Shown: in pieces, positions 36,401-48,400 of the stretch
Numbering within the stretch: the stretch's first letter is position 1
Layout of the letters: every line of letters starts with the position of its first letter
Assembly: GCA_037349105.1 (NCBI GenBank)
Contig: JAYJMM010000116.1
Coordinates: forward strand, 3,720,001 to 3,784,000
Length of the DNA: 64,000 nt
Source of the DNA: Limnomonas spitsbergensis
Lineage: Eukaryota > Chlorophyta > Chlorophyceae > Chlamydomonadales
Reading direction: 5' to 3'
Notes under the pieces: generated by a model
What the model was told of the DNA's origin: nothing
Databases searched by the model: none
Seen by the model: only the letters and a program-made list of their open reading frames with translations
Made by a program: the position numbers and the translations under genes

Positions 36401-39400
36401 AATGGCTAAGTAGCAGTGAGCATGGGGATACCTGCCAATGGCTAAGTAGCAGTGAGCATGGGGTGCCTGCCAATGGCTAAGTAGCAGTGAGCATGGGGAT
36501 GCCTACCAATGGCTAAGTAGCAGTGAGCATGGGGTGCCTGCCAATGGCTAAGTAGCAGTGAGCATGGGGATACCTGCCAATGGCTAAGTAGCAGTGAGCA
36601 TGGGGTGCCTGCCAATGGCTAAGTAGCAGTGAGCATGGGGATACCTGCCAATGGCTAAGTAGCAGTGAGCATGGGGTGCCTGCCAATGGCTAAGTAGCAG
36701 TGAGCATGGGGATGCCTGCCAATGGCTAAGTAGCAGTGAGCATGGGGTGCCTGCCAATGGCTAAGTAGCAGTGAGCATGGGGATGCCTGCCAATGGCTAA
36801 GTAGCAGTGAGCATGGGGATACCTGCCAATGGCTAAGTAGCAGTGAGCATGGGGATGCCTACCAATGGCTAAGTAGCAGTGAGCATGGGGATGCCTACCA
36901 ATGGCTGAATAGCAGTGAGCATGGGGATGCCTACCAAAGGCTGAATAGCAGTGAGCATGGGGATGCCTGCCAATGTCTAAGTAGCAGTGAGCATGGGGAT
37001 GCCTACCAATGGCTGAATAGCAGTGAGCATGGGGATGCCTGCCAATGGCTGAATAGCAGTGAGCATGGGGATGCCTACCAATGGCTAAGTAGCAGTGAGC
37101 ATGGGGATACCTGCCAATGGCTAAGTAGCAGTGAGCATGGGGATGCCTACCAATGGCTAAGTAGCAGTGAGCATGGGGATGCCTACCAATGGCTAAGTAG
37201 CAGTGAGCATGGGGATGCCTGCCAATGGCTAAGTAGCAGTGAGCATGGGGATGCCTACCAATGGCTAAGTAGCAGTGAGCATGGGGATGCCTACCAATGG
37301 CTAAGTAGCAGTGAGCATGGGGATGCCTACCAATGGCTAAGTAGCAGTGAGCATGGGGATGCCTACCAACGGCTAAGTAGCAGTGAGCATGGGGATGCCT
37401 GCCAACGGCTAAGTAGCAGTGAGCATGGGGATGCCTGCCAATGGCTAAGTAGCAGTGAGCATGGGGATACCTGCCAATGGCTAAGTAGCAGTGAGCATGG
37501 GGATGCCTACCAATGGCTAAGTAGCAGTGAGCATGGGGATGCCTGCCAATGGCTAAGTAGCAGTGAGCATGGGGATGCCTACCAATGGCTAAGTAGCAGT
37601 GAGCATGGGGATGCCTGCCAATGGCTAAGTAGCAGTGAGCATGGGGATGCCTACCAATGGCTAAGTAGCAGTGAGCATGGGGATACCTACCAATGGCTAA
37701 GTAGCAGTGAGCATGGGGTTGCCTACCAATGGCTAAGTAGCAGTGAGCATGGGGTTGCCTACCAATGGCTAAGTAGCAGTGAGCATGGGGATGCCTACCA
37801 ATGGCTGAATAGCAGTGAGCATGGGGATGCCTACCAATGGCTGAATAGCAGTGAGCATGGGGATACCTGCCAATGTCTAAGTAGCAGTGAGCATGGGGAT
37901 GCCTACCAATGGCTGAATAGCAGTGAGCATGGGGATGCCTACCAATGTCTAAGTAGCAGTGAGCATGGGGATGCCTGCCAATGGCTAAGTAGCAGTGAGC
38001 ATGGGGATGCCTACCAATGGCTAAGTAGCAGTGAGCATGGGGTTGCCTACCAATGGCTAAGTAGCAGTGAGCATGGGGTTGCCTACCAATGGCTAAGTAG
38101 CAGTGAGCATGGGGATGCCTACCAATGGCTGAATAGCAGTGAGCATGGGGATGCCTACCAATGGCTGAATAGCAGTGAGCATGGGGATACCTGCCAATGT
38201 CTAAGTAGCAGTGAGCATGGGGATGCCTACCAATGGCTAAGTAGCAGTGAGCATGGGGATGCCTACCAATGGCTAAGTAGCAGTGAGCATGGGGATGCCT
38301 ACCAATGTCTAAGTAGCAGTGAGCATGGGGATACCTGCCAATGTCTAAGTAGCAGTGAGCATGGGGATGCCTACCAATGGCTAAGTAGCAGTGAGCATGG
38401 GGATACCTGCCAATGGCTAAGTAGCAGTGAGCATGGGGATGCCTACCAATGGCTGAATAGCAGTGAGCATGGGGATGCCTACCAATGGCTGAATAGCAGT
38501 GAGCATGGGGATGCCTGTCAATGGCTAAGTAGCAGTGAGCATGGGAACGCCTGCCAATGGCTAAGTAGCAGTGAGCATGGGGATACCTGCCAATGGCTAA
38601 GTAGCAGTGAGCATGGGGATGCCTACCAATGGCTAAGTAGCAGTGAGCATGGGGATGCCTACCAATGGCTAAGTAGCAGTGAGCATGGGGATGCCTGCCA
38701 ATGGCTAAGTAGCAGTGAGCATGGGGATGCCTACCAATGGCTAAGTAGCAGTGAGCATGGGGATGCCTGCCAATGGCTAAGTAGCAGTGAGCATGGGGAT
38801 ACCTGCCAATGGCTAAGTAGCAGTGAGCATGGGGATGCCTGCCAATGGCTAAGTAGCAGTGAGCATGGGGATGCCTGCCAATGGCTAAGTAGCAGTGAGC
38901 ATGGGGATGCCTACCAATGGCTAAGTAGCAGTGAGCATGGGGATGCCTGCCAATGGCTAAGTAGCAGTGAGCATGGGGATGCCTACCAATGGCTAAGTAG
39001 CAGTGAGCATGGGGATGCCTGCCAATGGCTAAGTAGCAGTGAGCATGGGGATGCCTACCAATGGCTAAGTAGCAGTGAGCATGGGGATGCCTGCCAATGG
39101 CTAAGTAGCAGTGAGCATGGGGATACCTGCCAATGGCTAAGTAGCAGTGAGCATGGGGATGCCTACCAATGGCTAAGTAGCAGTGAGCATGGGGATGCCT
39201 GCCAATGGCTAAGTAGCAGTGAGCATGGGGATGCCTACCAATGGCTAAGTAGCAGTGAGCATGGGGATGCCTGCCAATGGCTAAGTAGCAGTGAGCATGG
39301 GGATGCCTGCCAATGGCTAAGTAGCAGTGAGCATGGGGATGCCTACCAATGGCTAAGTAGCAGTGAGCATGGGGTTGCCTGCCAATGTCTAAGTAGCAGT

Positions 39401-42400
39401 GAGCATGGGGATGCCTACCAATGGCTGAATAGCAGTGAGCATGGGGATGCCTACCAATGGCTGAATAGCAGTGAGCATGGGGATGCCTGTCAATGGCTAA
39501 GTAGCAGTGAGCATGGGAACGCCTGCCAATGGCTAAGTAGCAGTGAGCATGGGGATGCCTGCCAATGGCTGAATAGCATTGAGCATGGGGATGCCTGCCA
39601 ATGGCTGAATAGCATTGAGCATGGGGATGCCTGCCAATGGCTGAATAGCAGTGAGCATGGGGATGCCTACCAATGGCTAAGTAGCAGTGAGCATGGGGAT
39701 GCCTGCCAATGTCTAAGTAGCAGTGAGCATGGGGATGCCTACCAATGGCTAAGTAGCAGTGAGCATGGGGATGCCTACCAATGGCTGAATAGCAGTGAGC
39801 ATGGGGATGCCTACCAATGGCTGAATAGCAGTGAGCATGGGGATGCCTGTCAATGGCTAAGTAGCAGTGAGCATGGGAACGCCTGCCAATGGCTAAGTAG
39901 CAGTGAGCATGGGGATGCCTGCCAATGGCTGAATAGCATTGAGCATGGGGATGCCTGCCAATGGCTAAGTAGCAGTGAGCATGGGGATGCCTGCCAATGG
40001 CTGAATAGCAGTGAGCATGGGGATGCCTACCAATGGCTAAGTAGCAGTGAGCATGGGGATACCTGCCAATGGCTAAGTAGCAGTGAGCATGGGGATGCCT
40101 ACCAATGGCTAAGTAGCAGTGAGCATGGGGATGCCTACCAATGGCTAAGTAGCAGTGAGCATGGGGATGCCTGCCAATGGCTAAGTAGCAGTGAGCATGG
40201 GGATGCCTACCAATGGCTAAGTAGCAGTGAGCATGGGGATGCCTACCAATGGCTAAGTAGCAGTGAGCATGGGGATGCCTACCAATGGCTAAGTAGCAGT
40301 GAGCATGGGGATGCCTACCAACGGCTAAGTAGCAGTGAGCATGGGGATGCCTGCCAACGGCTAAGTAGCAGTGAGCATGGGGATGCCTGCCAATGGCTAA
40401 GTAGCAGTGAGCATGGGGATACCTGCCAATGGCTAAGTAGCAGTGAGCATGGGGATGCCTACCAATGGCTAAGTAGCAGTGAGCATGGGGATGCCTGCCA
40501 ATGGCTAAGTAGCAGTGAGCATGGGGATGCCTACCAATGGCTAAGTAGCAGTGAGCATGGGGATGCCTGCCAATGGCTAAGTAGCAGTGAGCATGGGGAT
40601 GCCTACCAATGGCTAAGTAGCAGTGAGCATGGGGATGCCTACCAATGGCTAAGTAGCAGTGAGCATGGGGTTGCCTACCAATGGCTAAGTAGCAGTGAGC
40701 ATGGGGTTGCCCACCAATGGCTAAGTAGCAGTGAGCATGGGGATGCCTACCAATGGCTGAATAGCAGTGAGCATGGGGATGCCTACCAATGGCTGAATAG
40801 CAGTGAGCATGGGGATACCTGCCAATGTCTAAGTAGCAGTGAGCATGGGGATGCCTACCAATGGCTGAATAGCAGTGAGCATGGGGATGCCTACCAATGT
40901 CTAAGTAGCAGTGAGCATGGGGATGCCTGCCAATGGCTAAGTAGCAGTGAGCATGGGGATGCCTACCAATGGCTAAGTAGCAGTGAGCATGGGGTTGCCT
41001 ACCAATGGCTAAGTAGCAGTGAGCATGGGGTTGCCTACCAATGGCTAAGTAGCAGTGAGCATGGGGATGCCTACCAATGGCTGAATAGCAGTGAGCATGG
41101 GGATGCCTACCAATGGCTGAATAGCAGTGAGCATGGGGATACCTGCCAATGTCTAAGTAGCAGTGAGCATGGGGATGCCTACCAATGGCTAAGTAGCAGT
41201 GAGCATGGGGATGCCTACCAATGGCTAAGTAGCAGTGAGCATGGGGATGCCTACCAATGTCTAAGTAGCAGTGAGCATGGGGATACCTGCCAATGTCTAA
41301 GTAGCAGTGAGCATGGGGATGCCTACCAATGGCTAAGTAGCAGTGAGCATGGGGATACCTGCCAATGTCTAAGTAGCAGTGAGCATGGGGATGCCTACCA
41401 ATGGCTGAATAGCAGTGAGCATGGGGATGCCTACCAATGGCTGAATAGCAGTGAGCATGGGGATGCCTGTCAATGGCTAAGTAGCAGTGAGCATGGGAAC
41501 GCCTGCCAATGGCTAAGTAGCAGTGAGCATGGGGATGCCTGTCAATGGCTAAGTAGCAGTGAGCATGGGAACGCCTGCCAATGGCTAAGTAGCAGTGAGC
41601 ATGGGGATACCTGCCAATGGCTAAGTAGCAGTGAGCATGGGGATGCCTACCAATGGCTAAGTAGCAGTGAGCATGGGGATGCCTACCAATGGCTAAGTAG
41701 CAGTGAGCATGGGGATGCCTACCAATGGCTAAGTAGCAGTGAGCATGGGGATGCCTACCAATGGCTAAGTAGCAGTGAGCATGGGGATGCCTGCCAATGG
41801 CTAAGTAGCAGTGAGCATGGGGATGCCTACCAATGGCTAAGTAGCAGTGAGCATGGGGATGCCTGCCAATGGCTAAGTAGCAGTGAGCATGGGGATACCT
41901 GCCAATGGCTAAGTAGCAGTGAGCATGGGGATGCCTACCAATGGCTAAGTAGCAGTGAGCATGGGGATGCCTGCCAATGGCTAAGTAGCAGTGAGCATGG
42001 GGATGCCTACCAATGGCTAAGTAGCAGTGAGCATGGGGATGCCTGCCAATGGCTAAGTAGCAGTGAGCATGGGGATGCCTACCAATGGCTAAGTAGCAGT
42101 GAGCATGGGGATGCCTGCCAATGGCTAAGTAGCAGTGAGCATGGGGATGCCTACCAATGGCTAAGTAGCAGTGAGCATGGGGATGCCTGCCAATGGCTAA
42201 GTAGCAGTGAGCATGGGGATACCTGCCAATGGCTAAGTAGCTGTGAGCATGGGGATGCCTACCAATGGCTAAGTAGCAGTGAGCATGGGGATGCCTGCCA
42301 ATGGCTGAATAGCAGTGAGCATGGGGATGCCTACCAATGGCTGAATAGCAGTGAGCATGGGGATGCCTACCAATGGCTAAGTAGCAGTGAGCATGGGGAT

Positions 42401-45400
42401 GCCTGCCAATGTCTAAGTAGCAGTGAGCATGGGGATGCCTAACAATGCCTAAGTAGCAGTGAGCATGGGGATGCCTGCCAATGGCTAAGTAGCAGTGAGC
42501 ATGGGGATACCTGCCAATGGCTAAGTAGCAGTGAGCATGGGGATACCTGCCAACGGCTAAGTAGCAGTGAGCATGGGGATGCCTGCCAATGGCTAAGTAG
42601 CAGTGAGCATGGGGATGCCTGCCAATGGCTAAGTAGCAGTGAGCATGGGGATGCCTGCCAATGGCTAAGTAGCAGTGAGCATGGGGATGCCTGCCAATGG
42701 CTAAGTAGCAGTGAGCATGGGGATGCCTACCAATGGCTGAATAGCAGTGAGCATGGGGATACCTGCCAACGGCTAAGTAGCAGTGAGCATGGGGATGCCT
42801 GCCAATGGCTAAGTAGCAGTGAGCATGGGGATACCTGCCAACGGCTAAGTAGCAGTGAGCATGGGGATGCCTACCAATGGCTAAGTAGCAGTGAGCATGG
42901 GGATGCCTGCCAATGGCTAAGTAGCAGTGAGCATGGGGTTGCCTACCAATGGCTAAGTAGCAGTGAGCATGGGGATGCCTGCCAATGGCTCAGTAGCAGT
43001 GAGCATGGGGATGCCTGCCAATGGCTAAGTAGCAGTGAGCATGGGGATGCCTACCAATGGCTAAGTAGCAGTGAGCATGGGGATGCCTACCAATGGCTAA
43101 GTAGCAGTGAGCATGGGGATGCCTACCAATGGCTAAGTAGCAGTGAGCATGGGGATGCCTACCAACGGCTAAGTAGCAGTGAGCATGGGGATGCCTGCCA
43201 ACGGCTAAGTAGCAGTGAGCATGGGGATGCCTGCCAATGGCTAAGTAGCAGTGAGCATGGGGATGCCTACCAATGGCTAAGTAGCAGTGAGCATGGGGAT
43301 GCCTGCCAATGGCTAAGTAGCAGTGAGCATGGGGATGCCTACCAATGGCTAAGTAGCAGTGAGCATGGGGATGCCTACCAATGGCTAAGTAGCAGTGAGC
43401 ATGGGGATGCCTGCCAATGGCTAAGTAGCAGTGAGCATGGGGATGCCTACCAATGGCTAAGTAGCAGTGAGCATGGGGATGCCTGCCAATGGCTAAGTAG
43501 CAGTGAGCATGGGGATGCCTACCAATGGCTAAGTAGCAGTGAGCATGGGGATGCCTGCCAATGGCTAAGTAGCAGTGAGCATGGGGATGCCTACCAATGG
43601 CTAAGTAGCAGTGAGCATGGGGATGCCTACCAATGGCTAAGTAGCAGTGAGCATGGGGTTGCCTACCAATGGCTAAGTAGCAGTGAGCATGGGGTTGCCC
43701 ACCAATGGCTAAGTAGCAGTGAGCATGGGGATGCCTACCAATGGCTGAATAGCAGTGAGCATGGGGATGCCTACCAATGGCTGAATAGCAGTGAGCATGG
43801 GGATACCTGCCAATGTCTAAGTAGCAGTGAGCATGGGGATGCCTACCAATGGCTGAATAGCAGTGAGCATGGGGATGCCTACCAATGTCTAAGTAGCAGT
43901 GAGCATGGGGATGCCTGCCAATGGCTAAGTAGCAGTGAGCATGGGGATGCCTACCAATGGCTAAGTAGCAGTGAGCATGGGGTTGCCTACCAATGGCTAA
44001 GTAGCAGTGAGCATGGGGTTGCCTACCAATGGCTAAGTAGCAGTGAGCATGGGGATGCCTACCAATGGCTGAATAGCAGTGAGCATGGGGATGCCTACCA
44101 ATGGCTAAGTAGCAGTGAGCATGGGGATACCTGCCAATGTCTAAGTAGCAGTGAGCATGGGGATGCCTACCAATGGCTAAGTAGCAGTGAGCATGGGGAT
44201 GCCTACCAATGGCTAAGTAGCAGTGAGCATGGGGATGCCTACCAATGTCTAAGTAGCAGTGAGCATGGGGATACCTGCCAATGTCTAAGTAGCAGTGAGC
44301 ATGGGGATGCCTACCAATGGCTAAGTAGCAGTGAGCATGGGGATACCTGCCAATGTCTAAGTAGCAGTGAGCATGGGGATGCCTACCAATGGCTGAATAG
44401 CAGTGAGCATGGGGATGCCTACCAATGGCTGAATAGCAGTGAGCATGGGGATGCCTGTCAATGGCTAAGTAGCAGTGAGCATGGGAACGCCTGCCAATGG
44501 CTAAGTAGCAGTGAGCATGGGGATACCTGCCAATGGCTAAGTAGCAGTGAGCATGGGGATGCCTACCAATGGCTAAGTAGCAGTGAGCATGGGGATGCCT
44601 ACCAATGGCTAAGTAGCAGTGAGCATGGGGATGCCTGCCAATGGCTAAGTAGCAGTGAGCATGGGGATGCCTACCAATGGCTAAGTAGCAGTGAGCATGG
44701 GGATGCCTGCCAATGGCTAAGTAGCAGTGAGCATGGGGATACCTGCCAATGGCTAAGTAGCAGTGAGCATGGGGATGCCTACCAATGGCTAAGTAGCAGT
44801 GAGCATGGGGATGCCTGCCAATGGCTAAGTATCAGTGAGCATGGGGATGCCTACCAATGGCTAAGTAGCAGTGAGCATGGGGATGCCTGCCAATGGCTAA
44901 GTAGCAGTGAGCATGGGGATGCCTACCAATGGCTAAGTAGCAGTGAGCATGGGGATGCCTGCCAATGGCTAAGTAGCAGTGAGCATGGGGATGCCTACCA
45001 ATGGCTAAGTAGCAGTGAGCATGGGGATGCCTGCCAATGGCTAAGTAGCAGTGAGCATGGGGATACCTGCCAATGGCTAAGTAGCAGTGAGCATGGGGAT
45101 GCCTACCAATGGCTAAGTAGCAGTGAGCATGGGGATGCCTGCCAATGGCTAAGTAGCAGTGAGCATGGGGATGCCTACCAATGGCTAAGTAGCAGTGAGC
45201 ATGGGGATGCCTGCCAATGGCTAAGTAGCAGTGAGCATGGGGATGCCTGCCAATGGCTAAGTAGCAGTGAGCATGGGGATGCCTACCAATGGCTAAGTAG
45301 CAGTGAGCATGGGGTTGCCTGCCAATGTCTAAGTAGCAGTGAGCATGGGGATGCCTACCAATGGCTGAATAGCAGTGAGCATGGGGATGCCTACCAATGG

Positions 45401-48400
45401 CTGAATAGGAGTGAGCATGGGGATGCCTGTCAATGGCTAAGTAGCAGTGAGCATGGGAACGCCTGCCAATGGCTAAGTAGCAGTGAGCATGGGGATGCCT
45501 GCCAATGGCTGAATAGCATTGAGCATGGGGATGCCTGCCAATGGCTGAATAGCATTGAGCATGGGGATGCCTGCCAACGGCTAAGTAGCAGTGAGCATGG
45601 GGATGCCTACCAATGGCTAAGTAGCAGTGAGCATGGGGATGCCTGCCAATGTCTAAGTAGCAGTGAGCATGGGGATGCCTACCAATGGCTAAGTAGCAGT
45701 GAGCATGGGGATGCCTACCAATGGCTGAATAGCAGTGAGCATGGGGATGCCTACCAATGGCTGAATAGCAGTGAGCATGGGGATGCCTGTCAATTGCTAA
45801 GTAGCAGTGAGCATGGGAACGCCTGCCAATGGCTAAGTAGCAGTGAGCATGGGGATGCCTGCCAATGGCTGAATAGCATTGAGCATGGGGATGCCTGCCA
45901 ATGGCTGAATAGCAGTGAGCATGGGGATGCCTACCAATGGCTAAGTAGCAGTGAGCATGGGGATACCTGCCAACGGCTAAGTAGCAGTGAGCATGGGGAT
46001 ACCGGCCAATGGCTAAGTAGCAGTGAGCATGGGGTTGCCTACCAATGGCTAAGTAGCAGTGAGCATGGGGATACCTGCCAACGGCTAAGTAGCAGTGAGC
46101 ATGGGGATACCTGCCAACGGCTAAGTAGCAGTGAGCATGGGGATGCCTACCAATGGCTAAGTAGCAGTGAGCATGGGAACGCCTGCCAATGGCTAAGTAG
46201 CAGTGAGCATGGGGATGCCTGCCAATGTCTAAGTAGCAGTGAGCATGGGGATGCCTAACAATGCCTAAGTAGCAGTGAGCATGGGGATGCCTACCAATGG
46301 CTAAGTAGCAGTGAGCATGGGGATACCTGCCAATGGCTAAGTAGCAGTGAGCATGGGGATGCCTGCCAATGGCTAAGTAGCAGTGAGCATGGGGATGCCT
46401 ACCAATGGCTAAGTAGCAGTGAGCATGGGGATGCCTACCAATGGCTGAATAGCAGTGAGCATGGGGATGCCTACCAATGGCTGAATAGCAGTGAGCATGG
46501 GGATGCCTACCAATGGCTAAGTAGCAGTGAGCATGGGGTTGCCTACCAATGGCTAAGTAGCAGTGAGCATGGGAACGCATGCCAATGGCTAAGTAGCAGT
46601 GAGCATGGGGATGCCTGCCAATGGATGAATAGCAGTGAGCATGGGGATGCCTGCCAATGGCTGAATAGCAGTGAGCATGGGGATGCCTGCCAATGGCTGA
46701 ATAGCAGTGAGCATGGGGATACCTGCCAATGGCTAAGTAGCAGTGAGCATGGGGATGCCTACCAATGGCTAAGTAGCAGTGAGCATGGGGTTGCCTACCA
46801 ATGGCTAAGTAGCAGTGAGCATGGGGATGCCTACCAATGGCTAAGTAGCAGTGAGCATGGGGATGCCTACCAATGGCTAAGTAGCAGTGAGCATGGGGAT
46901 GCCTACCAATGGCTAAGTAGCAGTGAGCATGGGGATGCCTACCAATGGCTAAGTAGCAGTGAGCATGGGGATGCCTACCAATGTCTAAGTAGCAGTGAGC
47001 ATGGGGATGCCTACCAATGGCTAAGTAGCAGTGAGCATGGGGATGCCTGCCAATGGCTAAGTAGCAGTGAGCATGGGGATACCTACCAATGGCTAAGTAG
47101 CAGTGAGCATGGGGATGCCTACCAATGGCTAAGTAGCAGTGAGCATGGGGATGCCTGCCAATGGCTAAGTAGCAGTGAGCATGGGGATGCCTGCCAATGG
47201 CTAAGTAGCAGTGAGCATGGGGATGCCTGCCAATGGCTAAGTAGCAGTGAGCATGGGGATGCCTGCCAATGGCTGAATAGCAGTGAGCATGGGGATGCCT
47301 ACCAATGGCTGAATAGCAGTGAGCATGGGGATGCCTACCAATGGCTAAGTAGCAGTGAGCATGGGGATGCCTGCCAATGTCTAAGTAGCAGTGAGCATGG
47401 GGATGCCTAACAATGCCTAAGTAGCAGTGAGCATGGGGATGCCTGCCAATGGCTAAGTAGCAGTGAGCATGGGGATACCTGCCAATGGCTAAGTAGCAGT
47501 GAGCATGGGGATACCTGCCAACGGCTAAGTAGCAGTGAGCATGGGGATGCCTGCCAATGGCTAAGTAGCAGTGAGCATGGGGATGCCTGCCAATGGCTAA
47601 GTAGCAGTGAGCATGGGGATGCCTGCCAATGGCTAAGTAGCAGTGAGCATGGGGATGCCTGCCAATGGCTAAGTAGCAGTGAGCATGGGGATGCCTACCA
47701 ATGGCTGAATAGCAGTGAGCATGGGGATACCTGCCAACGGCTAAGTAGCAGTGAGCATGGGGATGCCTGCCAATGGCTAAGTAGCAGTGAGCATGGGGAT
47801 ACCTGCCAACGGCTAAGTAGCAGTGAGCATGGGGATGCCTACCAATGGCTAAGTAGCAGTGAGCATGGGGATGCCTGCCAATGGCTAAGTAGCAGTGAGC
47901 ATGGGGATGCCTGCCAATGGCTAAGTAGCAGTGAGCATGGGGATGCCTGCCAATGGCTAAGTAGCAGTGAGCATGGGGATACCTGCCAATGGCTAAGTAG
48001 CAGTGAGCATGGGGATGCCTACCAATGGCTGAATAGCAGTGAGCATGGGGATGCCTGCCAATGGCTAAGTAGCAGTGAGCATGGGAACGCATGCCAATGG
48101 CTAAGTAGCAGTGAGCATGGGGATGCCTACCAATGGCTAAGTAGCAGTGAGCATGGGGTTGCCTACCAATGGCTAAGTAGCAGTGAGCATGGGAACGCAT
48201 GCCAATGGCTAAGTAGCAGTGAGCATGGGGATGCCTACCAATGGCTGAATAGCAGTGAGCATGGGGATGCCTGCCAATGGCTAAGTAGCAGTGAGCATGG
48301 GAACGCATGCCAATGGCTAAGTAGCAGTGAGCATGGGGATGCCTACCAATGGCTGAATAGCAGTGAGCATGGGGTTGCCTACCAATGGCTAAGTAGCAGT

